Assembly: GCA_021234155.1 (NCBI GenBank)
Contig: JAJEKV010000103.1
Location: 1,862,001-1,926,000, forward strand
DNA from: Isoetes taiwanensis
Lineage: Eukaryota; Streptophyta; Lycopodiopsida; Isoetales; Isoetaceae
Direction of reading: 5' to 3'
Length of the DNA: 64,000 nucleotides
In this document: positions 21,508 to 33,114 of the stretch, piece by piece
Layout of the letters: every line of letters begins with the position of its first letter
Numbering within the stretch: position 1 is the first letter of the stretch
Position numbers and translations under genes: made by a program
The notes under the pieces: generated by a model
What the model saw: the letters and a program-made list of their open reading frames with translations, nothing else
Told to the model about the DNA's origin: nothing
Databases searched by the model: none

Positions 21508-21768
21508 TGTTAGAAGTAGGAAACTCTATTGTAACCCTAACTACTGTAACTCTAACATGACATCAGCACATGCCACGTCAGCACATCCTATTTAGGGACT
21601 TGTGCATCTTTTTGTCATTACTTTTGTGTTGCTAATACAGACATTGATTGTTAGCGCCACCTTATTTTTCGTATAGCTCTCGTTCTCTAAAACTTGTGTA
21701 GGAGGGTGTTTATTTGCTATATAGTCATGTAATATTCACTCGATATCAATAGAATTCTTTATCCATCA
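21508..21768 (+). repeat. Copia 3' LTR (copy A)
   Basis: The polypurine tract AGAAGGGG (21500-21507) is followed by TGTTAGAAGTAGG. The end near ATCCATCA gives an LTR of about 260 bp. The matching end in copy B is at 39720-39900. No intact 5' LTR was found, so the element is incomplete. Confidence 0.6.
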
Positions 21769-22058
21769 AGAAAGAAAAAGATAAGAGAACGAGATCATTC
21801 ATCAAATAGGATATTTTAAATATGTGATTTGTTTATAAGAGGTTTGAAACTTAAAGAGCTCAATTTATTAGTTTGCTAAATTGCACTCTAATATGGACAT
21901 CAAAACATTATCCAACTGAAAGAACAAAGTATACATTCTCCAATGCCATGGATTGTACCATGGATGGCACTGTATATGATCCCACAAATTATTATACTTT
22001 GTGAAAAACTAGTATATTTTGTTCAATATATGGGCATGCATGCGACCATAAAAAATAA
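21690..22058 (+). repeat. Tail of composite unit X (copy A, right flank)
   Basis: Nearly identical to the last 370 bp of X at 12837-13195, ending in GCATGCATGCGACCATAA plus A-run. This marks the right edge of the composite repeat. Confidence 0.75.
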
Positions 22059-22059
22059 A

Positions 22060-23640
22060 AAAAACTAGTCAAAAGCACGTTTGATTACTTTGTATAGCAA
22101 ATTATAGGATATGGTGTAGGTGGTGTTTTGTAATATAAAATTGAACTAGTAAACGCGTGCCCAGTGTTGCCGGGCAAGTGTTGCCCCACATCAATTTGGT
22201 CCCATTGCTTGAATAATATTGCCATCTTCATAGAAAACCCGCATTAACATGTAGCTACATAATTAAATGTAAGATAGTTGCCACTTTGCATCAAGACCAA
22301 CCAACACAATGATAGGTCCCATGTTGCATGACAATGAAAGGTATCATGTGCGGATTCAGAAGGGCATGTGAGAAGGAAGTGCAAGTTTTGCATCTCTAAA
22401 GAGGAGGGCAAAACAAGAAGAAAGTAAAAGGATACGCCCTAATGAATGCGAGCAATGTGGTATAACTTAAGAAATTACTAACTAGCTAAATAACTTTCCC
22501 ATTTTTTGAATACCCATGAGATAATTGTTGTCCATAACAAACTTAGGCACATATGTCAATTTGCAAAGGTTAAAGCTTTAAATACATTGTCGAACTTGCT
22601 AATCAAATGTATTTCAATGGAGGTTTTATAAGGGGTGATTTCATACAGCTACTATTTATTATTAGGCTCTAAATGAACAATCTTACATTAAAGGACAATA
22701 GATACACGTTGCTATTTATGTGGGACAACAATGGGCATTCATTTACTAGATTCTAGGGCAAACATAGTTCTAATTAGCAAACAGCAATTATGTGTTTGGT
22801 GACTTCTGCTTTATGCAATTTATACATAACAATTAGCAAACATGCAAATTCCCTCTATTTCTTTGCGTTGACCTCCTTGTGTTTTCTGCATAAAGTACTT
22901 GTCTTTTTTCTGTTTGAGTGCACTTGTCTTTTTTCTGTTTGAGTGCACTGCTCTATTTATACTACATCCTTTCGCATCTCTATACAAGAGTTTCTGTATT
23001 TATGAAATTTATGATATAGGCAGGTCATACAATCTTGAAGTGTGCCTTTTGCAACCTTCTGCCTGAGCCCTCCTTTTTTGCCAGAGAAAGACGCAAGGAT
23101 GTAGCCCAAATTTAGTACGTTTTAATAAATGCATAGGAGTTTATGCATAGTCGTGGACTTGTTCAGATGAAGGAAATTCATAACTATGCATGAATAGTGG
23201 TTGAAACTTCTATAAATTCTCCTGTGGTTGAAAATGTGGGCACCATGACTTGATGTTTCCAACAGGCCTTCTCGTGGACACAATTGGTGCCCTTCAATCA
23301 ATTTCCAACCCTGATGCAAAACCATACGTAATATCGCCCCTTTTATAATTGCAGAACATAATACACCCCACAAAACAATGCGAACCATCTTTCTATTGTT
23401 ACAAGTTAATGGAACCATCAAACACCTTTAATGGTTTGATGCATCGGTTACATTTGCGCGGTTATTATTTGAATTTCATTTGTTGCCGCCACATAAATAA
23501 CCCAACCAAGACTCTACAATCGTTCTGGATATGGCGTGCCCTTCATTCCGCTTGTGTTCTCCACTAAATATTACCTGTAAGATCCTCTTCCTATAGATAT
23601 TATTTTGGACCTCCATTCAATATTAGAGTGTACCGCATTT
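22060..23640. other. No gene recognised; 25-bp tandem duplication
   Basis: AT-rich sequence outside the repeats. ACTTGTCTTTTTTCTGTTTG plus AGTGC is duplicated in tandem at about 22899-22948. Short frames at 23122-23567 show no family resemblance. Confidence 0.5.
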
Positions 23641-23645
23641 TGCAG

Positions 23646-26100
23646 CATCGGAAAGCATAGATACTCAGGAGCTACTAAACTTCTCATCTCTTTCAGCCAA
23701 TAATGATAGCGATTTTTTTGGCTTCGACTCCACACATCCAACTACTCATCAAGATCTCGAAGATGATAGAGTACTAAGTGTTTTTGTTTTTGGGTTCCGA
23801 TCGGCCTAACACATTAATCTATTGCTTCATTGAATTGCATCATGGTTTGCAGAAAATAGCGTTTTTGGAAGCCAAATATGTAGCACAATAACAGGGGGTT
23901 TCTTTTGTATTTTTATACTGTTTTTCCTATGGTTTTGCTATGATTTGGTGAATGTATCTGATGGAGTGTACTAATAAGTATTTCTAGAGTGCGCATACGT
24001 GCTGCATTGATTTTTTGCTCTTTTTTAATGGTTAGCACCCATGTATTTGTCTAGATGTACAAGAAAAATATATGTACAACCCTCCCTTTGCATGCAGGAG
24101 TCGAAAGGGCATATTTTAGGGTTCGAGGCAAGGCCGACCCCTTCGTGGCTTTACGGAAGAGGGCCCATGATAGGAAGAGCTACAGAGTGGCAGGCCGGGC
24201 CTGTGTTGGTCTTGTCGGATGGAGGATGCGACATCGATTTTTATCATAGCTGCGAAGTCTCAATTTTAGTTGCAGTTTTTTTTCCTCAGCAGGTTTCTTC
24301 TGCTCAAGGAGGTGCGAGTCTTCTTTTACTCTGGAATGGGCATAGCTAAAGGGGAGAAACCTGTCCAGATCCTCCAGGTACACCGTTTTTGAAGTCTTGG
24401 GCAGTTTCTAAATGGCAGAGCTTAAACATATAGCGATGGTTTTGAATCTGGTAAGAGGCTTTAAACCTAAACCTTGCTTCATTCTTTTGGTTTCCATGCC
24501 CAACATGAAGCCTACTTCTCTTTCGAAGTTTTGGATTGGATCAATTCAACGAGCAGTGAAAGCAGCTTAATTTAAGGGAAATAGCATCGTAAACCGTATC
24601 TCATCGAAAATAGCAGTTTGCAAAGAAGCATTAGTGGTCATTGTTTGAGTTGTTGGGTCAAAACGCTTGGAGAATCTATTGTTGCAGATGCATGCCGATC
24701 ATCATTCCCTATCTGGAATTGTATAACCTCTTATCTCCTCGCTGCAGCCCTTGCTTGAATTTGAGCATACAAATGGTTTAACAGGGTTTAGCACATGAGG
24801 AGATATGTTGAAGATGTGATAGCTATTTGCTATGTATGTGTGCATTGAATATATTCAAATTCAAATCCGGAACTCTAGCTGATTCTTTCATAGTTCTTGA
24901 AGAAATAATGTATGGCGATCTAGCAAAAGCAGTCCAAAGTTGGATCATGGTATGTGTCCTTAGTTCTACCCTATTTTGCCACATGTTCAAATTATTTTAT
25001 GACACTGACTGAAGTTTCAACATTAGCAAGGCGCTTGGTGAATCAAGTCCACGACATCTCTATCTCATCTATGCACAAACCAAGGCATATGTGAAGGAGT
25101 ATTGAAAACAAAGTCGAAAAAAGTTTGCACGCAGTATTTGCTAAATATGAACTGCGGCAAAGGCTTCGCTCTAGAGCAGAAAGGCCTTCAAAGTTTCTAC
25201 AACACCAAATGCATGTTATTGAAGGCATAACAAGCTTGCTTATTCATGTGTAATTTAATACAATCTACATTATTTGACAGAGGAATCAATGCTTCCAATG
25301 GAACATGTCATTCTCTGGAATCTCATATGTTTTTCCTGCTAATAACAAACCTTGCTAATATTTATTGAATGAAAAACAACTATTGGTTCAACAACATATT
25401 CAAACAAATTTCATGCAATATGTGTTTATTTGCTAATTTAAGTTCGTGTTCTATTTGTTAGGGCCCGAAGGGCCCAAAATTTTTTTTCCAACAAATAACT
25501 ACCATGAATATTAATTAACATTAACCATTACATTCAATGGTTTTAAATTTAAATCCCCCTAAAACCCCCTTTGGTTTGGGTGCATATTCACACGGGGGGT
25601 TACGTAGGGCAGCGAGAGCCCCTAAAAACGTACAATACATGTATAAAATTAACACCATTAAGTATATTCGCTGAAACCTTATAGTATTTAACAAACTTTA
25701 ATATACAGTATACAAAAACTTGTACATGCATACCCCACAAACGAGGATCGCTGCGTACGGTCCAGATCAAGGAATATTGGGCAAATATGCCCAACCGACA
25801 GCTCTCGTTGCCCGAAGTAAGGCATGTTATTAGGTGTTAATACAATCTATGCATTTAATTTATCAAAACTATTTCCCTGTGGTGGTCAGGATCAAAACAT
25901 GACAAGGAGTACCAGTTCTACAGCACAGTAAAACTTCAGTAGGTTCAGGGCAAACAAAAGAACTAGACGGGAAATTATGCTCGCACAAGCAACCTCTGTT
26001 TCCACAACTTGACCATCATGCAAATCAACAAAATGGTGAACAATGTGCTATCAAGAGTTTGCAACTGGAAAATACTTATGGGAATCTCAAGAGTGTTAAG
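23646..26100 (+). pseudogene. Exon block 1 of an unidentified gene, interrupted by element E
   Basis: Exon 23646-23770 (acceptor tttgcag, donor gtacta) encodes ESIDTQELLNFSSLS, then DSDFFGFDSTHP, HQDLEDDR. Exon 23853-23874 begins KIAFLEAK and is cut by element E (23875-25813). After E the host continues with GAAGTAAGG, and exon 25890-26100 encodes SGQTKELDGKLC, FPQLDHHA, LENTYGNLKSVK, with donor gtaagc. Block 2 (26820-27243) is a diverged copy of this series, which defines the exons and shows the bases lost at E (about 15). I do not recognise the family; it is Ser/Asn/Lys-rich and partly helical. Confidence 0.5.
23875..25813 (+). mobile_element. Element family E, copy 2 (inside an exon of the unidentified gene)
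   Basis: Head TGTAGCACAATAACAGGGGG at 23879 and following 120 bp match copies 1 and 3. Tail: GGGCCCGAAGGGCCC (25461-25475), T-run, CCCCCTTTGGTTTGGG, CACGGGGGGTTACG, GGGCAGCGAGAG (25606-25617). Then comes segment F in inverted orientation (25618-25801) and CTCTCGTTGCCC (25802-25813). Cargo 24040-25440 differs from copy 1 after the shared head and holds no recognised domain. A frame at 24055-24249 starts near a CATGCAGG word also present in copy 1. Comparison with the duplicated host exon gives good boundaries. Confidence 0.7.
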
Positions 26101-26819
26101 GTAAGCTGGCAATCCTGTTTACGTAGGGTAAAGCATTAGCGTGGCAATAATGTTGATGAAGCAGGACAAACAAAACATTCAATCATTAGTCAAAACATAC
26201 AATAGTCATAGTGAAGATGCCACCATCACTTCTTTAGATCTACACATTGGCTCCTCAATCAACTAATAGAGAGGATAGGTGGAAACTAAGAAAACCCTAC
26301 TATATCAACAGATCATAGAGCTTCAAAGACATACAACCGTAAAAATAGGGCTATCAGGTTATGGAGAGTATTTTTGCAGAATAGAAGCACAGAGTTTATG
26401 CACCAAGTGAAGCATTACAAGTACATAGACCATAAGAGCCTTTATTTGAGCCCTTATTTGATTATAGGATTGAAGATTTAATGTAGGGAAATGGTATTGG
26501 GGCCTCAGGAAATTGAACCTGAAAGAAAGAGAGTTGTGAAGAAATGCCCAAGGCAAGGAGCGTTGATAAAAATTGTGCAAAAGATACTCTCAGGGAATAC
26601 AGGCGGTAGGAAGGAGTTGGTTTGTGAGAGCACAACATAGGCTGGAGTGCGTTCAAACTCTGTTCTAGTTCTCTATCTTATTTACAAGCTGGCTGTGGCT
26701 GTAGTGCAGAACACACAGTAATTTCACATTTTTTCAGGACAGGCTGATAGTCAGAATATGACAGTAGTAGCAAACTTTTTTATGGCTTGTTTTTGCATAT
26801 ATTACATTTGCGCTGAAAT

Positions 26820-27243
26820 GTCTATTTAGGATACAACCAGCAACCAAGGACCGGTTGTGTCCACATGTCCTTGGAGCAACCAAGATTTCGAAGATGACGG
26901 GGTGTGTAAAATCTCCATCCCTCCCTCTTTCCTTTCTTCATAAGTTTAACACATCAAGATATTGCTTCACGATTTTCAGAAAATTGCATATTTGGAGCCT
27001 AAATTGAAGCTATGTGCTGAAAGTAAGGCGCACGATTAGATATTGTTACTAAGGTTTTGCATTTGCTTTAAATACCTTCTTTTGACGTTCAGGATCGAAC
27101 AACATATCACAAGGTTCAGGACAAACAAAAAAGCTAGAAGAGAAATCATGCCTGCAAAATCAATCTCTGTTTCAGCAACTTGACTATCATGCTCAGTTGA
27201 ACAATCTGTTGTCAACGCTCAAGGGAAGCTCAAGATTATTTAG
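26820..27243 (+). pseudogene. Exon block 2, diverged copy of block 1
   Basis: Exon about 26820-26901 ends SNQDFEDDG before gtgtgt. Exon 26980-27022 (acceptor ttttcag) encodes KIAYLEPKLKLCAE with donor GTAAGG. Exon 27093-27243 (acceptor gttcag, donor gtgagc) encodes SGQTKKLEEKSCLQNQ and FQQLDYHAQL. A 3-bp-phase loss near 27225 and TAG at the exon end, against GTTAAG in block 1, show decay of this copy. Confidence 0.5.
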
Positions 27244-27317
27244 GTGAGCTGGCAATTCTATTAAATTTATTGGCACGAAGAAACAGCTTAGCTTTGATGC
27301 ACTATTGATGTGTGTAG

Positions 27318-27935
27318 GATCGTGATGAGTCCAGTAAGCCCCGTGATTATGAAGAAGCTGATGCAAATGGAACTGAGAATTTGCACATCCTTTATGAGCT
27401 TGAAAAGGAAGTAGCAAAGGATCATCCAACTGTCGAAGTTGTTCATCATTCAAATAATTATAATGAAGATGGACTTACTTGCAAAATCCAAGCATATAAA
27501 CTAAGTAGTACAGAGGATGGATGGAAATCTAGTAAGTATCGCCATATGACGAGATCAAGGGACATTGTTGATGATGACACAAGGGTACAACACATTAAAA
27601 CGGGACCATCATGTTATTCTACAGTATTTTTGCAGAATCGACAAGGTTCAAATAAGGAAAACTTTGCCCAAAGAAAAGCAAGGCAAGTACATAAAACTCA
27701 AGAGCCTTTATGTGATGTAACTAATGTCAGGAATCGTGGGCATCTGAAAAGACAGAAATGCAAGGATGACACATTAGAATGCTGTAAAGATAAAGATTTG
27801 ATTATAAATGGAGCCTTAATGCAGGAAAATGTTGTTGAGACCCCAGGAAATTGGACATGTCCACGAGAAAGGAAGAAAGTTATGAATGGCCCAAGGCAGA
27901 GAGTGTTAGATAAATGGCTTGATGGCAAAAAGTAA
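27318..27935 (+). CDS. Final exon of an unidentified gene
   Basis: The open frame starts right after an acceptor (tgtgtag) and runs 205 codons to TAA. It starts DRDESSKPRDYEEAD and ends with RERKKVMNGPRQR and LDKWLDGKK. It is hydrophilic, rich in Lys, Asp and Asn, without transmembrane segments. Phase 0 entry fits the end of exon 25890-26100 (NLKSVK), so block 1 plus this exon would read through if element E were absent. The long open frame in AT-rich DNA argues for real coding origin. Family unknown to me; whether still expressed is unknown. Confidence 0.55.
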   Translation, partial: DRDESSKPRDYEEADANGTENLHILYELEKEVAKDHPTVEVVHHSNNYNEDGLTCKIQAYKLSSTEDGWKSSKYRHMTRSRDIVDDDTRVQHIKTGPSCYSTVFLQNRQGSNKENFAQRKARQVHKTQEPLCDVTNVRNRGHLKRQKCKDDTLECCKDKDLIINGALMQENVVETPGNWTCPRERKKVMNGPRQRVLDKWLDGKK

Positions 27936-28084
27936 AGGGGTCATGATTCTTTCCTGCTTTGCCATGTATATAAAATCGCCTCTGTCAATATGCTTCTGAG
28001 GTAGTGAGAGTAAAAACTCAGACACACATTTGTGGAAGACTCATGGAGCAGCAATTGTCAATATGCTTCTGAGGTAGTGAGGCA

Positions 28085-28690
28085 CTCACTCTTTTCGTTC
28101 TCTGCATACCCAAATATCATGGTGTTCCATGTTACCACAGACATGTTCAACAGGTTTAAAATTCGAAGCGTGCATGCACCATGTTCCCACATTTAGCATA
28201 CACACCTAACAATGTGTTTGCCAAAAATATATTTACATCATCCCACCCTTAGAAGTTTGAGAAGAGTTTGAGAGTGGGCAGCTATTGCCTTGTTCAAGCT
28301 ACCTATTTTCACAAATTTGCCTCCTAGTTGCTTGGCCTCTTCTTTTTCTGCAGACCTAGCACATGCCTTAAGTATGGCAAGATAAGTTAGAGCATGTGGT
28401 ATAAAACCTTCATCCTGCATGCACTTAAATAAATGTAGCACCAATTCTACCTCCCCACTGTCTGCATAGCCAAATATCAGGTAATTCCATGTCACAGTCG
28501 AATGGTGCAGCATGCTATTAACAGTTCTATGAGCAGGCTCCATCCTAGTGCATTTAGCATACATATCCAACAAAGCATCTGCCACAAAAATGTCCAAATG
28601 ACAGATACATCAAATGCTACCCTAGACAGGACAAGTCCATGAGCTGTTTGGGACAAGGTGCTCTGTATCACATATATTATCTACAACTTT
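28085..28690 (-). pseudogene. PPR protein fragment, PLS type
   Basis: The minus-strand frame 28597-28238 reads DIFVADALLDMYAKC, STVTWNYLIFGYA, EVELVLHLFKCMQDEGFIP and TYLAILKACA. This is the order of PPR motifs in plant organellar RNA-binding proteins. Upstream in another frame (about 28690-28600) is TAHGLVLSRVAFD, and downstream (28225-28085) NTLLGVYAKCGNMVHA and SVVTWNTMIFGYAE. Frame changes between the three parts mark it as a pseudogene. Intact family members act in organelle RNA editing or processing. Confidence 0.85.
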
Positions 28691-28699
28691 GAGCAACCA

Positions 28700-29560
28700 C
28701 CATGCATAGAGATTGCTAAGAAGGTTTGAGTTAAAATGCGAAGAATGAGATGATCAAATTTGGGCCCCAAAGCATGGTGGAAAATAAGAACTCAGTTCAG
28801 AAATCAGGATAAGGATAATATATTAGCAGGCGTGATCCATTGCACTGGGATCGGTGTCCTTACTTCTCTTCTGAACAAAGAGTTTTTTTGCCAGAACAGA
28901 TCCCCAAGCATTTGAAAATCATTCCAGAAGTGCTCATTTCGGAAGCCCATTTTTATCTGTCCATTTCGAAGTTCTTATCTGCCCATTCTTATCTGTTCTT
29001 CCCAGAGCAGAGCCATGGCCAGAGAAACCGAATGGCTTTGATACCTAAAAAGGTCGAATACAAAAACAACAAAATGGAATTTTCCTCTGTAACCTCTTAG
29101 AATGCCGGAAGACCACTGCTTTTCAGAACGCCGTGCCAATTCAATATCTCTAGCCGGGGCATAACCACCAACGCTACCCTGGACATAGACATGCTGGAAT
29201 TTCCCAAGTTTTTTCTCCATCGTAGATCGAATCGGACGACTATGAGGCTCTCCAAATGCACAAAAATCGCAGCTGGCTGCAACGTGGACAGTCTCAAATT
29301 GCTTCAAAGTCGCGTTTGTGCAAACGTGCTAAAAAAAAAGAAAACTAGCAGAATTGCAGGGTTGAGAACAAGGCTAGATAGATGGATTTGAGTTTAATTG
29401 TAGCAATGTGAATTTCAATGGCATGCAAAGAGAATGTGTATTAATATATGAGTGCTACATTGGGCATCCGGGGGTGAAGGTTAGGATGTTGGGCACCACC
29501 AAGCTTGGGTAACCTAAAGGTTACACAATAATATGGACACTCAAAAAAGAAGTCTGAAAT
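28700..29560. other. Unassigned ORF region
   Basis: A minus-strand frame at 29307-28975 (110 codons) contains FETVHVAASCDFCAF and GYAPARDIELARR. Its amino-acid make-up looks coding, but I cannot place it, and the opposite strand is also partly open. No splice context or neighbour supports a gene. Confidence 0.25.
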
Positions 29561-29584
29561 TTACTTTGATGTGTGGATTTTTCT

Positions 29585-29870
29585 TATAGTTCGCATCGAG
29601 ACGGGCAGGTGGATTGGGGAGCCCCGCCAGGACAGGCTCTGCCAGTGCTGTCAAACGGGTGCCATTAAGGATGAGTCTCACACTTTCCAGAGTTGCCCAA
29701 ATGTTGGTCGAGATCCGAGGCCGCTTCACGCCCCTTAGTACGCGGCGGACTTGCCCTTACATTTGCCGATGAACACACCGCCGATGACGTGCCACCGGGT
29801 CGTATATTCGAGGTAATTTGGATCCGCGAGGTCACCTTTGCCCCTTGGTCATGTCCGTGATTAGGCACTA
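29585..29870 (+). pseudogene. Possible LINE C-terminal zinc-binding remnant
   Basis: A plus-strand frame near 29625-29700 reads RLCQCCQTGAIKDESHTFQSCP. This C-x2-C ... H-x4-C pattern followed by Pro resembles the zinc-binding region after the RT domain in LINE polyproteins. No RT is seen upstream. GC content is above the surroundings. Confidence 0.3.
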
Positions 29871-29879
29871 CGGGTGCAG

Positions 29880-31095
29880 TGCATGACTGTATATATTTGG
29901 GTGTTTTTGCATTTTATATGTTAGGACAGTTTGTCAGCAGGCTGATTGCTGCCACGGGTTTTCCCTTGAAAACCCTTCGGGCGGGGGTTTTTTAATCCGG
30001 ACAGTAATCCGCTTGCTGCGTTTTTGTATTGGGTCCCATAAACCGATTGGTCTCCGTGGACGATAAAAATACCTTCCTTCCTTTTGTGAGCTCGGCTTTT
30101 TTAATCTTCTGGTCTCTAAAATTTGAAATTTGTTCTCTTCGTAAAAATGTCTTCATAATTGAAAGAAAAAATATGGTAGAAAGTTCTCTCTTCTCGACTG
30201 CCAGTTAGCATTTCAGTATAGCATGTTCTCGTATGCCAAAAGTGTGTCCATAACAAATTGCTAAATTACAAGGAAATGGGATTGCTTCTGCACACCTGAG
30301 CTGCTGGGTATCCTTCAACAGTGATATTTGTGACCTCCTTTTGGGCCGGGTCAAGGGACCCACTTTTACAAGCCTGTAGCAATGACATAACATATTTCAT
30401 TTCTATGATAACAATCTGTCAGAGCAGTATATAAGTGTTCAAAACTGGTCAGATATATTGAACGTGCATCGTTTTTCCATAGCATTGGCAATGTTTTTTT
30501 GTGCACTCTTCTCTCATATGTTTGCATGCGAGGGACCCACATGCAAAACTTACAATCTCCAACATGTCACGTAACCTCCAGAGAACCAATGCATTGACCT
30601 ATTTTCAAGATTGATGCAGCATAACAGTCCTAAATAAAGCATCAAACAACATAAATCTTATATGCCCATGCTTCTGCAACAATATCATCCAAGAAAAATG
30701 ACTCATCTAAATATACAATTTGCATTACAATGAGGCATTAAACCAAAATAAAAACAATGGAAGATGCTGCAAATTGCAGGGTGCAGATAATTGAAACTAT
30801 TCTCTCAAATTGCATGTGCATAGAAAGTCCAAAGACTACAGCTACAAGAAACAGATCTGCAAAGTTCATGTCTCCAGAAACTTATAGAGCCACTTATGGA
30901 GCTAGCATATTGTTTAGACATTGATCCATCAGACTGCTGACGAAAAGAGATGCAAATTACATGCCCAAAATCAGAAGTTTCATTCGGCAAACATGCCTCA
31001 AGTTGCTTATATAAGCACTTTTGTATTTAAATTTAGCAGTTAGATAAGACATACTGCACTTCCATTTGTGCCTTCGGTGCTTCAATGCCACATAA
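29880..31095. other. No gene recognised
   Basis: AT-rich intergenic sequence. GAAAACCCTTCGGGCGGGGGTTTT near 29970 can form a short GC hairpin. No coding or RNA gene evidence. Confidence 0.45.
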
Positions 31096-31096
31096 T

Positions 31097-31669
31097 ATTC
31101 CTCTTTGTTGTTTTTTTTTTTTTGAAGAACTGTGTCAGCAATATATTAAAAGAATGATAATGTTACAAAGCAAGTGAGGAGGAAGGAGAACTGCCCCAAA
31201 GAGACAGTGATACCTCGACACTCCACAACAACTGCAACTCTACTGCTGTACAAACTGGCCATCACCATCTACCACACCCAAGAAGTCCCGCCAAATGGAA
31301 AACTTCCGCTCTACTAATCCCGGGAACACCAAAAAGCTTTGAAATAGCTTGTACCTGAGTCGAGGAATCAGACTCCAAAGTCCGGCCATCAGGCAAAGCA
31401 AGGGACGCCATAGATGCTGCATATCGCCGCTGCCTAGCTGCTCTGAAGAACACCGACGAACTTGTATCCCCCTCCTTCAACCAGGTAAGGGCTGCCTTCA
31501 CACGCGCCTCATGCACTTTAACCTGCTCCAAAGCAACAATACGCTGCAACACTGCATTCTCCCTAATGCCATCAGAAGGCTGCGCCCGAATCTTCTCCAA
31601 CTCCTGATAAAGACTATGCAACTCCTGCCGCTCCTGCTGCACACGCTGCCTACCTATTCCTCTTTGTTG
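31097..31669 (-). mobile_element. 5'-truncated, internally deleted L1-type LINE with target-site duplication
   Basis: ATTCCTCTTTGTTG is present at 31097-31110 and again at 31656-31669, flanking 545 bp. Next to the left copy is a 13-14 base T-run, the poly(A) tail of a minus-strand element. The minus-strand ORF 31655-31290 reads EARVKAALTWLKEGDTSSS followed by VFFRAARQRRY, the linker between endonuclease and RT in plant L1 ORF2. It then jumps to a 3' end with CTTTTAATATATTGCTG and the tail. The RT is deleted. Upstream codons of the open frame (31670-31708) are flanking DNA, not LINE. Confidence 0.85.
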
Positions 31670-31709
31670 TTGAAGTAGTGCCACTGCCCTTTTGCTCTTA
31701 GCTACCAAT

Positions 31710-33110
31710 TAAGTTACAAGGAAACGGAGGTTCGAAGCTCGGGGCATGCAACTTTTAACAAATTTTTAGTGTGCATAAGTATTTATCCAACTATAAGCAA
31801 TAAGTGTATATCTGGAAGACAATTACAAAATCTGGACAAAATGAAGACCAAACGATACTATTTTTTTATTCTCACAGTGCTTCATAAGATCTGATCAAAA
31901 CCATGACGAACATACCTTTATATTTATTGGCTATAACCCTCTATCCCATAAAACCGTCAGTGGGATTATACAATGTGTATTCATAAGTAACATCTCCTGC
32001 AAGCTCCCTGGTTGATCCTTATTATTGTTGAACCATAGATGTAAAAGTTGTTGATGGTTGCCACAATCATCAAATAGAAGCTCCTGGTAATCTAGGACTG
32101 TCAATCACTCCTTCTCGAGACCTGCGTTCAAACATGTTACATGACCTTCATGAAACAAGCTGTAACTAGACTCTACTCTCATAGAACAACCATTAAGGAC
32201 CAAGTAGATTTCTAGAAGGAATAAAACATTCCAAGTTAATTGTGGGCCCCTCAATTGTTGCAAAAGCTAGATTTGCTTTAAGAAGAAAGGAAACCAGTAT
32301 TTACAAAAGTCACCAAGATACTGTTTTCAGCATGTCACTTCAAGGTCCTAAATTGTATTTTTGTTGTTAGTTTAAACTCAGATACTATGATGCAAAATAA
32401 TACATGCAAGTAAGTGTTGTAAATTCCCACGGTAAGAACCTCTCTTCTCCACTATCCATTGATTTTTGTCCAATCATTTGCATGGCCTCTCCTGCTGCTC
32501 TTACTGCTCTTGGAAAATGTCTTATATGCTTGTTTCTATTTAATTACCAGCACCTTTGAATGTGTTGGCTCAAACATCTGAATACAAATATATGACCAAA
32601 GAACAAATGCTAAAACATATTCTTTTCTCTGTAAAACCTAGACTGTTTCAAGAAAAATGATCTAGACTACAGATGAGGAAAACAGAGACAGGGCCCTAGC
32701 TGTTCGTGCAACAAGCATCGTAATCCATTTTCACCATGCAACAGGCTCAAATTCTTCTATATCCAACTCTTTCACATGTAGCTGCAGATATTCATCTGCC
32801 TCCCATGAGACGAAAACCTGGTTTTCTTGAGGTAAGGGACTACGACATTCGATGATCCCATGGCAAGTTGATCGACGATATTTGATGTCTCCACGACAAC
32901 ATGGGTTTAGGGTCAAAGAACCAAAAATAACAGAGGCACGACAGAGTATTTCTTCGGTTTTCCAATTTCCCTAGCCGTAGGATTCAAAATTAGAGAATCG
33001 GACGGCTCAAAATGATTTTTAGTGACATGGCATGACACGTGGCATAGCTAGGAATGCAGGAAATCGGCCAGAAGGGGTTAGGCAACCCTGCTAAAAAAAA
33101 AAAAACCTTT
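31710..33110. other. No gene recognised
   Basis: AT-rich intergenic sequence with no supported features. A frame at 32731-32916 (minus) is short and unassigned. Confidence 0.45.
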
Positions 33111-33114
33111 TAAA

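Noticed and set aside
31670-31708. N-terminal codons of the LINE ORF
   Set aside because: They lie outside the target-site duplication and are flanking sequence read through by chance.
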